This document shows positions 1 through 9,040 of a stretch of DNA of 64,000 nucleotides, one piece after another. Both the position numbers and the translations under genes were made by a program. Source of the DNA: JAJXXT01 sp963764465 (lineage in GTDB: Bacteria > Pseudomonadota > Alphaproteobacteria > Acetobacterales > Acetobacteraceae); contig CAVXSO010000001.1 of assembly GCA_963764465.1 (NCBI GenBank), positions 372,001-436,000 on the forward strand. The letters run 5' to 3'. Numbering within the stretch: position 1 is the first letter of the stretch; each line of letters begins with the position of its first letter. The notes beneath the pieces are model-generated. The model saw nothing but the letters and a program-made list of their open reading frames with translations, did no database searches and had not been told where the DNA came from.

Positions 1-1
1 G

Positions 2-544
2 CGCGGCCTGCGCGATGTTTGCCTGCTCCACATCGGCGTGGGGCTCGGGCTAGGCATCGTGCAGGACGGCCGGGCGGTAGGCGGGGCACGTGGGAACGCC
101 GGTGAGATTGGGCATATCGTGGTCGTTCCTGGCGGCCGCCGCTGTTTCTGCGGTCGCGCCGGATGCCTGGAGCGTTACGTGTCGCTGGATTCGCTGGCCG
201 AGGCGCTGGGGCTCGCCACGCAGACGCGCCAATCAGGATTGGCGGCGCAGGCGCTTGCCGCGCGTCTTGGCCGGAACGACACGCGCCTTCGTGCGTGGAT
301 CACGGAGGCCGCGGCGCGACTGGGCTGGGCCGTGGACATGCTAGCCTCGATGCTGGACCCGCAAGCCATCGTGATCGGCGGCGCCGCGCCGATGGAATTG
401 ATAGAGCGCCTGATCGAGGCGATGCCCCCGCAACCCGGCGGCACCGCCCGACCGGTTCTGCTACGCGCGGCGACGGGCGCGATGACGCCGGCGCTTGGCG
501 CGGCCTGCCTCCCGTTGCAGGCAGCGACGACACCGCTTCTGTAG
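2..544 (+). CDS. ROK-family protein, C-terminal part (5' end outside the window)
   Basis: About 180 codons are open from the left edge to a TAG stop. The visible part has the ROK glycine-rich stretch (GVGLGLG, then GNAGEIGHI) followed by the zinc-binding signature C-x-C-G-x2-G-C-x-E (CFCGRAGCLE). ROK proteins are sugar kinases or, with an N-terminal winged helix, sugar-responsive repressors. The N-terminus that would decide between them is missing here. The only neighbour visible is a convergent peptide-import operon, so context gives no substrate. The family assignment is firm; kinase versus repressor is open. Confidence 0.85.
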   Translation, partial: RGLRDVCLLHIGVGLGLGIVQDGRAVGGARGNAGEIGHIVVVPGGRRCFCGRAGCLERYVSLDSLAEALGLATQTRQSGLAAQALAARLGRNDTRLRAWITEAAARLGWAVDMLASMLDPQAIVIGGAAPMELIERLIEAMPPQPGGTARPVLLRAATGAMTPALGAACLPLQAATTPLL

Positions 545-796
545 CCGCGCCCGCGACGCCAAGCCCGGCTATGTCCAGGAAATGCACCTGCCCACACCTA
601 TGCGAGAACCAGGTCCCGCGCGAAGTATTCTGGTCGCAAGCCAAAGCGGCTGTTGTCCGCTGCCCGGCACACCCTCCATCGGCACCAAATTCGCCGCGAG
701 CAGATCCTCCGGGCCCCGGCCCCGATGCTTCTTCTATCGCCGCGCGCAGCCGTTTGAGCCGCGCCTCGTGTTCCGCCCGCGTGACGTCCGGCTCGC
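545..796. other. Non-coding gap with a possible antitoxin-like fragment
   Basis: No intact gene is seen between the convergent ROK and peptidase genes. The minus strand has a short stretch (EARLKRLRAAIEEASG) that resembles the C-terminal helix of ParD/CopG-type antitoxins. It has no start and no partner toxin, so at most it is a decayed fragment. Confidence 0.25.
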
Positions 797-2011
797 TTAT
801 GCCACCCCGCAGATCTCGAGCATGGTCAGCATGTAGATCCGGATCATGTCGAGAAAGTCAGCTATATCCACGCGCTCGTCCGGCATCGTGTTGTAGCGCC
901 CGCCTGGTCCACAGACGATGCCTTCCATCCCCGCGTGCCGCAGATGTGCTGCATCCGTGCCGTAATAGGCAGGCGGGCGGATGGCCCCGGTTGGTTGTTC
1001 CGTCCCACGAACGGTTTTGTATGACCGGTTGATCGCCAGGACGATGTCGCTGTCGCGCCGCACCTCGAAGGTCGGCATCATCGGGCGACCCGTGAGGTGT
1101 TCCGGCGTCAAATTTGTCCTCAGGCCAGGGAAGCGCGCCTCAAGCGCGGAAAGCTCCGCGCGCATGTCCGCCAGCACCTGCGCCTCGCTCTGCCCTGGCG
1201 CGTAACGGCAGGACCCCTTGATGCGCGCATAATCGGCCACCTGCGGCGGGCGCCAATCCTCCAGCTCGCGCCCCAGCGCAGCGTGGACCACACCGACATG
1301 GCAACGGTTGATCGAGCGATGCTCCTCGGACGGAGCGCCCGAGAACGTCATGGCATTCAGCCGGGGAATCAGGTCGCAGGCCGCCATGATCGCGTCCACC
1401 GCTTCCTCGCGCTTGGACAGGTGCCGTGTATTGCCGATCAGCTCGATGATAAAGGTAAACGCCGCGGCATGCATCGACAGCGCTTGCAGGTCTGTGGGCT
1501 CGGAGTTCACGAAATAATCGGCGCGCAGCCCCTGCTTCAGCAGCGCCAGAGTGCCGACGCCGCCCTGCAGCTCCCCCACGACAAAGGTGAGGATGACGTC
1601 GCCCCGCAGCCGCACCCCCGCGTCGATCAGCGTCTTCACGGCGCAGAAATATGCCGCGTCCCCGGCCTTCATGTTGGAAACGCCGATGCCGTAAACGAAC
1701 TTGTCGTCCACCTTCCCGCCATAGGGATCGACGGTCCATCCCTCCGTCACCGGGTTGGTATCGAGATGCCCGTTGAACAGAAGGCTCTTGCCGCCCCCCG
1801 CGCCCTGCCAGCGCCCGACGGCGTTGACGCGCTCGCCTTCGAACGGCGTCATGTCGACCTCCAGACCGAGCCCGCGCATCGCATCGGCCATATAGGCCGC
1901 GAGTTCGCGCTCGCCCGGCGTCTGCGTATGGCTCTTGTGGCGCACCATCGAGGCGAGAAATTCGAGGCACGCCCTTTCGTCGACGCGCGCGATGAGTTCC
2001 TGTGGGGTCAC
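797..2011 (-). CDS. M20-family peptidase/deacylase-like protein with degenerate metal site
   Basis: A 404-residue protein of the ArgE/DapE/CPG2 (M20) fold, starting at a GTG whose GTGA overlaps the stop of the ABC ATPase gene upstream. The first metal motif is intact (GHLDTNP, His82 and Asp84). The bridging Asp of the usual G-x-x-D-M-K-G is Asn113 (GVSNMKAG). The usual Glu-Glu pair reads Glu147-Leu148. The terminal metal His before P-D-E is Thr375 (NTMPDE). Canonical M20 enzymes bind two zinc ions through these residues, so this member probably binds one metal, works differently or is inactive. As last gene of the peptide-import operon it would act on the imported substrate. M20 fold is certain; activity is doubtful. 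Confidence 0.85.
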   Translation of the reverse strand: MTPQELIARVDERACLEFLASMVRHKSHTQTPGERELAAYMADAMRGLGLEVDMTPFEGERVNAVGRWQGAGGGKSLLFNGHLDTNPVTEGWTVDPYGGKVDDKFVYGIGVSNMKAGDAAYFCAVKTLIDAGVRLRGDVILTFVVGELQGGVGTLALLKQGLRADYFVNSEPTDLQALSMHAAAFTFIIELIGNTRHLSKREEAVDAIMAACDLIPRLNAMTFSGAPSEEHRSINRCHVGVVHAALGRELEDWRPPQVADYARIKGSCRYAPGQSEAQVLADMRAELSALEARFPGLRTNLTPEHLTGRPMMPTFEVRRDSDIVLAINRSYKTVRGTEQPTGAIRPPAYYGTDAAHLRHAGMEGIVCGPGGRYNTMPDERVDIADFLDMIRIYMLTMLEICGVA

Positions 2012-3591
2012 GTTCTGGCTTCCTCTCCGACGGGTGGGGGCGAGGCTGCGATCAGCTCCCGCGTGTATTCGTGTTCCCGGCCGCTGCCGAGCATTGCGAT
2101 ATCGAGCCGGTCCACCAGCCGTCCCCGCCGCATGACGACAAGGCGGTGCGCGATCTGGCGGATCAGGTTGAGATCGTGGGTAATGAACAGGTAGGCGGTG
2201 CCGTGCTGCCGGCGTAGCTCGAGCAGCAGATCGATGGTGGACGCCTGCACCGAGACATCGAGCGAGGCGGTGATCTCGTCGCAAATGACAAGCCGTGGCC
2301 GTGCGGCGAAGGCGCGGGCAATGGCAACCCGCTGCTTTTCGCCGCCCGAAAGCTGGTGGGGCCAGCGCCCGGCATAATCCGCTGGCAGGCTGACCTGCCG
2401 CAGCAGGATTGGAATCTCCTCGAGCCGGCGGCCGTAGAGACGCAGCGGCCGGGCAAGAATGTCGCGCACGCGCTGGCGCGGATTGAGCGAGGAATCGGGG
2501 TTCTGGAACACGATCTGCACTGCCCGCCGGTAGTCGCTGGACATCCGCGTCACCGGTACGCCATCGAGATGAATTACACCCGCCGCTTGCACCAGCCCCG
2601 TCAGCGCCCGCGCGACGGTGGATTTGCCGGAGCCGGATTCTCCCACAACGCCGAGGATTTCGCCCGCGCGGATGTCGAGGCTCACGTCGGCAATACCACC
2701 GCCCCCGGCGCGTTGGCCGAACAGGCGCCTGCGACCATAGCGCACGCCGAGCCCCTCCGCGCGCAGCAACTCCCTGGGCGCCGGCTCGTCGCGCACCAGG
2801 CGCCGATGCGGCCGGGGCACGGCGTCCACCAGGCGGCGAGTGTAGTCGTGCGCTGGCGCCGCAAAGATGCGCGCTGCCGTCCCCGTCTCCACCACGCGCC
2901 CGCTTCGCATCACCGCCACGCGCTCCGCGACGCGCGCAACCAGGCCAAGGTCGTGTGAGATGTAGAGCCCGGCCACCCCTGTCTGCGCCCGCAGGCGTTG
3001 AAAAAGATCGAGGATGCGCGCGCCGGTGATGACGTCGAGTGCGGTCGTCGGCTCGTCGAACAACACCAGGTCCGGGTGCGGTGCAAAGGCGGTCGCGATC
3101 ACCACGCGCTGCTTCTCTCCGCCGGAAACCTCGTGCGGATAGCGCCGCATCAGCGCCTCGGCATCGCGCAGCTCCACGCGCTCCAGCCACGCCACGCCTT
3201 CCTTCCAGGCCGCGCGCCGCGAAAGACCGCGATGCCGCTCCAGCACCTCCGTGATCTGCCGCCCCAGCGTGAGCGTCGGGTTGAGCGACGTCGCCGGATT
3301 CTGGAACACCATGCCAACGCGCTTGCCGCGGATAGCGCGCATCGCGGCCGGGGCGAGTGCCGTGAGCTCCGCGCCGCCGAGGCGGATGCTGCCGCCGGCG
3401 AGCCGCGCGTTGCCAGCGAGATGTCCCATCACCGCCATGGCGAGCGAGGTCTTGCCGGATCCTGATTCCCCCACGAGGCCCAATACCTCGCCGGGGGCGA
3501 CGGAAAGCGAAACGTCTTCCAGCGCGCGGAAGGTGCTCCCGCGCGTCGCATAGTCGAGCGAGAGACGCGTGATCTCCAGCAGCGCCGTCAT
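2008..3591 (-). CDS. Peptide/nickel ABC importer, fused double ATPase (DppD-DppF type)
   Basis: 527 residues with two full ABC ATPase units in one chain. The first has Walker A GESGSGKT at residues 41-48, signature VSGGEKQ and Walker B LVLFDEPT. The second, from about residue 290, repeats GESGSGKS, LSGGEKQ and LVICDEIT. Separate DppD and DppF proteins are commonest; the fusion (GsiA/YejF style) is common in Proteobacteria. The ATG is set by an ATGA overlap with the permease stop; upstream in-frame sequence is the permease in another frame. It powers the importer formed by the two permeases and binding protein just upstream. Confidence 0.95.
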   Translation of the reverse strand: MTALLEITRLSLDYATRGSTFRALEDVSLSVAPGEVLGLVGESGSGKTSLAMAVMGHLAGNARLAGGSIRLGGAELTALAPAAMRAIRGKRVGMVFQNPATSLNPTLTLGRQITEVLERHRGLSRRAAWKEGVAWLERVELRDAEALMRRYPHEVSGGEKQRVVIATAFAPHPDLVLFDEPTTALDVITGARILDLFQRLRAQTGVAGLYISHDLGLVARVAERVAVMRSGRVVETGTAARIFAAPAHDYTRRLVDAVPRPHRRLVRDEPAPRELLRAEGLGVRYGRRRLFGQRAGGGGIADVSLDIRAGEILGVVGESGSGKSTVARALTGLVQAAGVIHLDGVPVTRMSSDYRRAVQIVFQNPDSSLNPRQRVRDILARPLRLYGRRLEEIPILLRQVSLPADYAGRWPHQLSGGEKQRVAIARAFAARPRLVICDEITASLDVSVQASTIDLLLELRRQHGTAYLFITHDLNLIRQIAHRLVVMRRGRLVDRLDIAMLGSGREHEYTRELIAASPPPVGEEART

Positions 3592-4418
3592 CGTTCGTCG
3601 CGCGGGTTGAGCGCATCGCGCAGCCCGTCGCCCAGCAGGTTGAATCCGATCGCGGTGATGCCGATGGCAAGCCCCGGCACGATCACCAGCCACGGCGCGT
3701 CGTGCAGATAGGCGCGGCCGTCGCTGACCATCAGACCCCATTCCGAGGAGGGCGGCTGCGCGCCGAGGCCAAGGAAGCTCAGCGTCGCCAGCAACATCAC
3801 CGCGAAGGCCACGCGGATCGTGCTCTCGACGATCACCGGCGCGATGACGTTGGGCAGCATCTCGGTGAGCACGATGCGCGCGCCGCTCTCGCCGCGGGCT
3901 ATCGCCGCGGCCACGTAATCCTCCTGCCGCACCGCCAGCGCCACGCTGCGGGTGATGCGCGCCAACCCCGGCGCGAATGCGACGGCGATGGCGAGCAGCG
4001 CGCTGCCTTCGCCCGCGCCCAGCGTGCTCGCGATCAGCAGCGCCATCAGCAGTCCGGGGATGGCCATCACCGCATCGATCGTGCGCATGATCGCCTCGTC
4101 CCAGCGCCCACCGGCATAGGCGGAGAGCGTCCCGACGACGGCCCCCGCGAGCGTCCCGGCAAGCGTGGCGAGCAGCGCCGGCGGCACCGTGTCGCGTGCG
4201 CCGTACAGCAGTCGCGAAAGCTCGTCGCGCCCAAGCTGGTCGGCGCCCAGCCAGTGGCGCGCGCCCGGCATCGCAAAACGGCCGAGGAAATCCATGTGCT
4301 CCGGGTCATAGGGGGCGACCGCCGGCCCCAGCGCGCAAACCAGCGCCACGGCAAGCAGGGTCGCGGTGCCCAGCGCACCCTGCCTGGTCCGCAGCAACCG
4401 GCGTGTGAGCTCACTCAT
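3588..4418 (-). CDS. Peptide/nickel ABC importer permease, DppC type
   Basis: 276-residue inner-membrane permease with an N-terminal cytoplasmic stretch (MSELTRRLLRTRQGALG), a first membrane helix and a five-helix BPD_transp_1 core. The EAA-type coupling loop is seen around ARGESGARIVLTEMLP. The long loop after helix 1 carries AMPGARHWLGADQLGRDELSR, typical of DppC/OppC. The start overlaps the end of the DppB-type gene by 8 bp. It pairs with that permease to form the translocation channel. Confidence 0.94.
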   Translation of the reverse strand: MSELTRRLLRTRQGALGTATLLAVALVCALGPAVAPYDPEHMDFLGRFAMPGARHWLGADQLGRDELSRLLYGARDTVPPALLATLAGTLAGAVVGTLSAYAGGRWDEAIMRTIDAVMAIPGLLMALLIASTLGAGEGSALLAIAVAFAPGLARITRSVALAVRQEDYVAAAIARGESGARIVLTEMLPNVIAPVIVESTIRVAFAVMLLATLSFLGLGAQPPSSEWGLMVSDGRAYLHDAPWLVIVPGLAIGITAIGFNLLGDGLRDALNPRDER

Positions 4419-5358
4419 AGCGCAGCCGGGGATCCAGCGCGGCATAGGCGATGTCGGCGAGCAGGTTCGCCACCGCATAGGTCGCCGCCATGATCAGCGC
4501 GCCGGCCTGGATCGAAGGCAGGTCACGGTTCTGGATCGCGATCAGCAGCTCCCGGCCAATGCCGGGAATGGCGAAGATCTCCTCGACCACGATGATGCCG
4601 CCAAGCAGATAGCCGACATCCAGCGCCACCACCGTCACCACCGGCAGCAGCGCGTTGCGCAGCACGTGCCGCCGCAGCACGGTGCGTCGCGCCAGCCCTT
4701 TCAGCTCCGCCGCGCGCACATAATCGCTCGCCAGCACATCGATCGTCTCTGAACGCATCATGCGCGAGACATGCGCGATCAGCACCAGAGAGACGGTAAG
4801 AACAGGCGCGACGAGGTGCCGGACGCCGTCGGCAAAATGTTCCGTAAGCGGCACATAGCCCGTCGCCGGCAGCCACCCCAACCGGTCCGCGAGCACGACG
4901 AGCACGATGGTCGCGGTGACGAACTCCGGTACCGAGATCCCGAGATAGGAGACGAGCCCGGCTGCAAGGTCCGCTGCCCGGCCGCGGCGCAGTGCCGCCA
5001 CCACGCCGAGCGGCACCGCGACCACCAGCATCAGCACGATGGAGCACGCCGCGAGCAACAGCGAGCGCGCGAGCGCGGTGAACATCGTCGGCCCCACCGG
5101 CAACCCGGTACGCATCGAGACCCCGAAATTCCCCCGCAGCACGGCCGCGAACCAATGCCAGAACTGCAACCACACGGGGTCGGAAAGCCCGAGTCTGGCC
5201 CGCAGCGCCGCCAGCGCCGCCGGCGTCGCGTTCTCCCCCAGTAGCGTCACCGCGGCATCGGCCGGCAGCACCTGCGTGATGGCGAACACGAGCAGCGAGA
5301 CGACGAGCAGCGTGTACGCCATCAGCAACAGCCGACGCAGCAGCCAGGCGAGCGACAT
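4411..5358 (-). CDS. Peptide/nickel ABC importer permease, DppB type
   Basis: 315-residue inner-membrane protein. Helix 1 (LLLMAYTLLVVSLLVFAI) is followed by the periplasmic stretch with RLGLSDPVWLQFWHWF and GNFGVSMRTGLPV, a hallmark of DppB/OppB/GsiC. The EAA-like loop reads ELKGLARRTVLRRHVLRNALLPV. It lies 22 bp downstream of the binding-protein gene and overlaps the dppC-type gene by 8 bp. Confidence 0.95.
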   Translation of the reverse strand: MSLAWLLRRLLLMAYTLLVVSLLVFAITQVLPADAAVTLLGENATPAALAALRARLGLSDPVWLQFWHWFAAVLRGNFGVSMRTGLPVGPTMFTALARSLLLAACSIVLMLVVAVPLGVVAALRRGRAADLAAGLVSYLGISVPEFVTATIVLVVLADRLGWLPATGYVPLTEHFADGVRHLVAPVLTVSLVLIAHVSRMMRSETIDVLASDYVRAAELKGLARRTVLRRHVLRNALLPVVTVVALDVGYLLGGIIVVEEIFAIPGIGRELLIAIQNRDLPSIQAGALIMAATYAVANLLADIAYAALDPRLRYE

Positions 5359-5380
5359 CGCGCCCGCTCAGCCGGCGATA

Positions 5381-6943
5381 TCAGCCACGATGCGGCGCCC
5401 CGTTCCCCAGCCAGAGCTTGTCGAGCAGGAACACCGCGCCGCGCGGGTGCAGCGCATAGCCCTCCACATAACTGCGCTTCCCCGCCAGCAGGTCGAAGAA
5501 CACCGGAATGACGGAAGGCACGTCGCGGTTCATCATCTCCTGCGCCTGGGCATACAGCGCCGCGCGCTTCGCCTCGTCCGTGGTGATGCGCGCCTGCTCG
5601 ATGAGCTTGTCGAAATCCTTGTTGTTCCAGCGCGTCTCCGGCCACGCGGCATCGGATGTGTAGAGCAGGGAGAAGATGGCGTCCGCGGTCGCCTGCATGT
5701 TGTAGAAGCCGACGTAGAAGTGCCCCTTCTTCCATACCTGCGCGAGATAGGTGGCGTGCGGCATTGTCTGCACCGTGATGCGGAACCCCGCTTCCTTCGC
5801 CATCTCGCGCATCGCGACGGCCAGCTGCGCGCGCGTCCCCGGATTCACCGAGGCAACGAGTGTGAGGTCGATGCCGTTCGGGTAACCTGCCGCCGCCAGC
5901 AACTTGCGCGCCTCGGGAATGTTGCGCGGCTTCAACGGCATATCGTGGTAGAAATGGTAGGCGGGGCTCAGCGGCGTGTCGTCGCCCGGCGTGCCGTAGC
6001 CTTCCGCGACGAACCCCACCATCGCCTTGCGATCGACGGTAAGCGCCAGCGCCTGGCGGATACGCACGTCGTCGAACGGCTTCGCGTCGCACGCCATGTT
6101 GACGTTGAGGAACTGGCCGGAGGCCACGCGCAGCGGCGTCACCCCCTTTGCCGTCTTGAGCCTGCCAAACTGCGCCGGCTGCGCGCTAGCCATGAGGTCG
6201 GTATCGCCCGCGATCAGCGCCGAGACCTCGGCCGTCGGGTCCGGATAGACCAGCACCTCGACCCGGTCCGCGTGCGGCCGCGCGGGATCCCAGTAATGCG
6301 GGTTGCGCTCGACGACGATCTTCCGCTCCGGCTCAAAGGACACCAGCTTGAACGGCCCGGTACCGTTGGCGCTGTGCGACAGCACGCCCATGTCGCCGCT
6401 CGCGAGCGCGGCCGGAATGATCTTGGCGTTGGTATAGGCAAGCGCCACCGGCATGTCGGCATAGGGGCCGCTCAGATGGAACACGACCGTGGTCGCGTCC
6501 GTCGCCGTCACATCCTTGATCGGACCGCAATTGGTGCGCGCGGCAGAGCCGCTCTTGGGGTCCAGCATGCGCTGGAAACTGGCCTCGACATCCTTGGCCG
6601 TGCACGGCGTGCCGTCGTGGAACACCAGGTTGGGTCGCAGCTTGAACGTCCACGTCGCGAGGTCGGCGCTGGTGCTCCAGCTCTCGGCGAGGTCCGGCTC
6701 GGCCGCCATGTCGAGCCGCAGGCGCGTGAGCCCGGAATAGAGCAGTTCGCTCACCAGGTATTCCGGGTTCACGCGCGTCAGCAGCGGGTTCAGCACGCCG
6801 GCTGCCTGATCGACGCTGACGCGCAGTACCCCACCCTGGCGTGGCACCGCGGTCGCGGCTTCGGCGGACGAGAAGGTTGGCGCGAAGGGGAGGGAAGCGC
6901 CGAACGCTGCGGCGCCGGCGAGGATCGAACGGCGTGTGGTCAT
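5381..6943 (-). CDS. Peptide/nickel ABC importer substrate-binding protein (SBP_bac_5)
   Basis: 520-residue exported protein. The N-terminus MTTRRSILAGAAAFGASLPF is a twin-arginine-like leader; processing is probably in the SAEAA region near residue 30. The family core is present: LAESWSTSADLATWTFKLRP and FHDGTPCTAKDVEASFQRML, then RQALALTVDRKAM. This family binds oligopeptides, nickel chelates, glutathione or opines in the periplasm, so the ligand cannot be read directly. The flanking M20 peptidases suggest a peptide or N-acyl amino acid. The ATG overlaps the upstream peptidase stop as ATGA. Confidence 0.94.
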   Translation of the reverse strand: MTTRRSILAGAAAFGASLPFAPTFSSAEAATAVPRQGGVLRVSVDQAAGVLNPLLTRVNPEYLVSELLYSGLTRLRLDMAAEPDLAESWSTSADLATWTFKLRPNLVFHDGTPCTAKDVEASFQRMLDPKSGSAARTNCGPIKDVTATDATTVVFHLSGPYADMPVALAYTNAKIIPAALASGDMGVLSHSANGTGPFKLVSFEPERKIVVERNPHYWDPARPHADRVEVLVYPDPTAEVSALIAGDTDLMASAQPAQFGRLKTAKGVTPLRVASGQFLNVNMACDAKPFDDVRIRQALALTVDRKAMVGFVAEGYGTPGDDTPLSPAYHFYHDMPLKPRNIPEARKLLAAAGYPNGIDLTLVASVNPGTRAQLAVAMREMAKEAGFRITVQTMPHATYLAQVWKKGHFYVGFYNMQATADAIFSLLYTSDAAWPETRWNNKDFDKLIEQARITTDEAKRAALYAQAQEMMNRDVPSVIPVFFDLLAGKRSYVEGYALHPRGAVFLLDKLWLGNGAPHRG

Positions 6944-8256
6944 GGCGTGTCTCCTGGGGCGATGGGTGAATCGGCGAGGTAGGCAAGCAGCGCGCGCGCG
7001 AGCGCGGCGATATCCTGCACGGTGGTGAACTCGTCGGGCCCGTGGCCACGGCTCTCCGGACGCACCAGGCCGCCCAGCATGATCTCGGAAAGCCCTGCCT
7101 GCTGCACGAAACCCATGTCGGAGCTGGTGGACGAGCCATAGCGGGAAAAATCCGCCTCGCCCCAGCCGAAACCCCAGGCCAGCGCCCGCCGCCAGCGCGG
7201 CCAGCATCGCCCGCCATCGGGATCCGTCACGGGATCGAGACGACCGACGAGCTTCGTCGCGATGGAGAGCGCCTTGCTCCGTCCGCGCGCCTTCTCCACG
7301 GTCCGCTCGATCTCGGCCAGCGCCGCAGCCATGTCCTCCTCTGGCATCACGCGGCGGTTCACCAGAATGCGGCAGCTCCCCGGCAGCGCCGAGCCCTTGG
7401 CCCCGCCGTGCAGGGCGGCAATGGTCAGCCGCGCCGTCAGTGGCCCGCCCCGGTGTGGCGGCGGCGGCATCGCGGAGACGCGCGCCTCGACGTTACGCTT
7501 CAGTTCCATCAGCGCCCCCAGTACCGGCAGCGCTTCTTCCACCGCGTTCACGCCTCGTGGGCCTGGGTCGCCGGAATGCGCGGCCCGCCCCTCGACGGTG
7601 ATCGCGACATCAAGGCTGCCGAAGCAGCCCGCCCAGATGCGCGGCGCGGCCCCGCCGTTGAGGCAGATCAGCTCCTCGCAGCCCAGCATCCGCTGCTCTG
7701 CCAGGTAGCGCACGCCGGGGTAGAGCCCGCCTTCCTCGTCCGTGCAGGCCAGCAGCACCGGGTCGCGCGTCAGCGCCAGGCCCGCCTCCGCCGCCGCGTC
7801 GATTGCCGCAATCAGCGCGGCGATCGTCCCCTTCATGTCCGCGGTCCCGCGGCCGAACAGCGTGTCCCCGTCGCGCGTCAGCGTGAAGGGCGGGCGCGTC
7901 CACCCCTCGCCCGCGGGCACCGTGTCCGTGTGTACGTAGATGCCGCACGCCTTGTGCCGCCTCTGGGCGGGCGCGGCGATGACGTTGATCCGCGCGCCAT
8001 GGCTCTCCGGCGTCGTCCACAGCGCCTCCGGCACCTCCACGCGCCGGCAGTTGAAGCCGCGCGGCGCGAACAATCCCTCCAGCACATCGGCGAAGGCGGC
8101 GTATCCGCCTCCCGGCGGAAAGCTGGTATCGACTTCCAGTAGCAGCCGCAGCGCCTCCAGCCACACCGCCTCCCGTTCCGCGATCAGCGCCGCGGCACGG
8201 GCGAGGGCAGGGGGCGCGGTCGCGGAGGGCGAGTCAGGTATTGGAGGCCACCGCAT
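6940..8256 (-). CDS. M20-family metallopeptidase (ArgE/DapE type)
   Basis: 438 residues. The cocatalytic metal site is mostly canonical: HTD (His109, Asp111), GRGTADMKG (bridging Asp140), TDEEGG (base Glu174, ligand Glu175) and a final HGPDE. The fourth ligand position reads CLNGG (Asn200) instead of Asp/Glu. Family members hydrolyse N-acyl amino acids or short peptides in the cytoplasm. It is the first gene of the operon, so substrate hydrolysis and uptake are co-expressed. The ATG at 8256 leaves only 19 bp to the divergent GntR gene; a downstream start would widen that space but cut into the conserved LLEVDTSFPPGGG region. Confidence 0.9.
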   Translation of the reverse strand: MRWPPIPDSPSATAPPALARAAALIAEREAVWLEALRLLLEVDTSFPPGGGYAAFADVLEGLFAPRGFNCRRVEVPEALWTTPESHGARINVIAAPAQRRHKACGIYVHTDTVPAGEGWTRPPFTLTRDGDTLFGRGTADMKGTIAALIAAIDAAAEAGLALTRDPVLLACTDEEGGLYPGVRYLAEQRMLGCEELICLNGGAAPRIWAGCFGSLDVAITVEGRAAHSGDPGPRGVNAVEEALPVLGALMELKRNVEARVSAMPPPPHRGGPLTARLTIAALHGGAKGSALPGSCRILVNRRVMPEEDMAAALAEIERTVEKARGRSKALSIATKLVGRLDPVTDPDGGRCWPRWRRALAWGFGWGEADFSRYGSSTSSDMGFVQQAGLSEIMLGGLVRPESRGHGPDEFTTVQDIAALARALLAYLADSPIAPGDTP

Positions 8257-8275
8257 TTCTGTGCAGAAATCAACT

Positions 8276-9040
8276 ATGGCGGGTAAACGCCCATCCTTGT
8301 CAAGCGCGGATGCCGACGGCCGCGCCTTCGTGCCGCTGCACGAGCGGCTGAAGCGCACGCTGTCGGAGCGCATTCTGCTCGGCGAATGGTCGCCCGGTGG
8401 CGCCATCCCCGGCGAGGTGGAATTGAGCGGGCAGTTCCGCGTCGCTGTTGGCACGGTGCGCAAGGCGCTTGCCGCCCTGGTGGCGGAGGGCATGCTCACG
8501 CGTCGCCCGCGCGTCGGCACGGTGGTGACGGGGCGCAGCCCGGAGCACTCCCTGCGCTTCTTCTTCCGCTATTTCCGCCTCCATCGCGCGGATGGCGCGC
8601 TGCTTCGCTCGCAGGTGGAAACGTTGTCGCTCGCGCGGGGGCACCCCACGGCGGAGGATGCAGGCCGGCTCGGCATCGCCACCAGCGAGTCCGTGATGCG
8701 CATCCACCGCCGCCGCAGCGTCGAAGGTCGGGCAATCATGCTGGATACGTATCGAATTCCCGAAGCGCTCGTCCCCGGTTTCCCGCGCGACGCCGCAGCA
8801 CTGCCAGAGCTGCTGTACCTCTACCTGCTGGAGCACTGGGGCCTGCGCGTGACCGCGGTGCGCGAGGAACTGCGCGCGGAACTCGCGAGCGAGGAGGACC
8901 GCATGGTCCTCAACCTGCCCGAGCCCGCCGCCCTCCTGGTCATGGAGGAGACCTGCTACGACCAGACCGGCAAGCCCTGCCTTCTCGCCACCCATCGCGC
9001 GAGAACCGAACACCATCGCTACGTCAACGAGGTGCGCTGA
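8276..9040 (+). CDS. GntR-family regulator with UTRA domain (HutC subfamily)
   Basis: 254 residues: a GntR winged helix at about 20-85 (ERLKRTLSERILLGEWSPGG, VAVGTVRKALAALVAEGML, RPRVGTVVTG) and a C-terminal UTRA ligand-binding domain (FFFRYFRLH to LLVMEETCYDQTG). It is divergent from the peptidase/ABC operon, so the likely role is local repressor of peptide import, relieved by a substrate or product bound to UTRA. The ATG follows a stretch with no strong Shine-Dalgarno sequence, so a slightly different start is possible. Confidence 0.9.
   Translation: MAGKRPSLSSADADGRAFVPLHERLKRTLSERILLGEWSPGGAIPGEVELSGQFRVAVGTVRKALAALVAEGMLTRRPRVGTVVTGRSPEHSLRFFFRYFRLHRADGALLRSQVETLSLARGHPTAEDAGRLGIATSESVMRIHRRRSVEGRAIMLDTYRIPEALVPGFPRDAAALPELLYLYLLEHWGLRVTAVREELRAELASEEDRMVLNLPEPAALLVMEETCYDQTGKPCLLATHRARTEHHRYVNEVR

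Noticed and set aside
601..796. Possible ParD/CopG antitoxin gene on the minus strand
   Set aside because: Only a short helix-like stretch is open, with no start and no toxin partner.
163..1032. Long plus-strand frame of 289 codons over the ROK end and peptidase
   Set aside because: Arg/Ala/Pro-rich shadow of two real genes with no family features; typical of high-GC antisense frames.
5039..6982. 647-codon plus-strand frame opposite dppB and the binding-protein gene
   Set aside because: It is antisense to clear transporter genes and its composition (Arg/His/Gly-rich) shows no domain.
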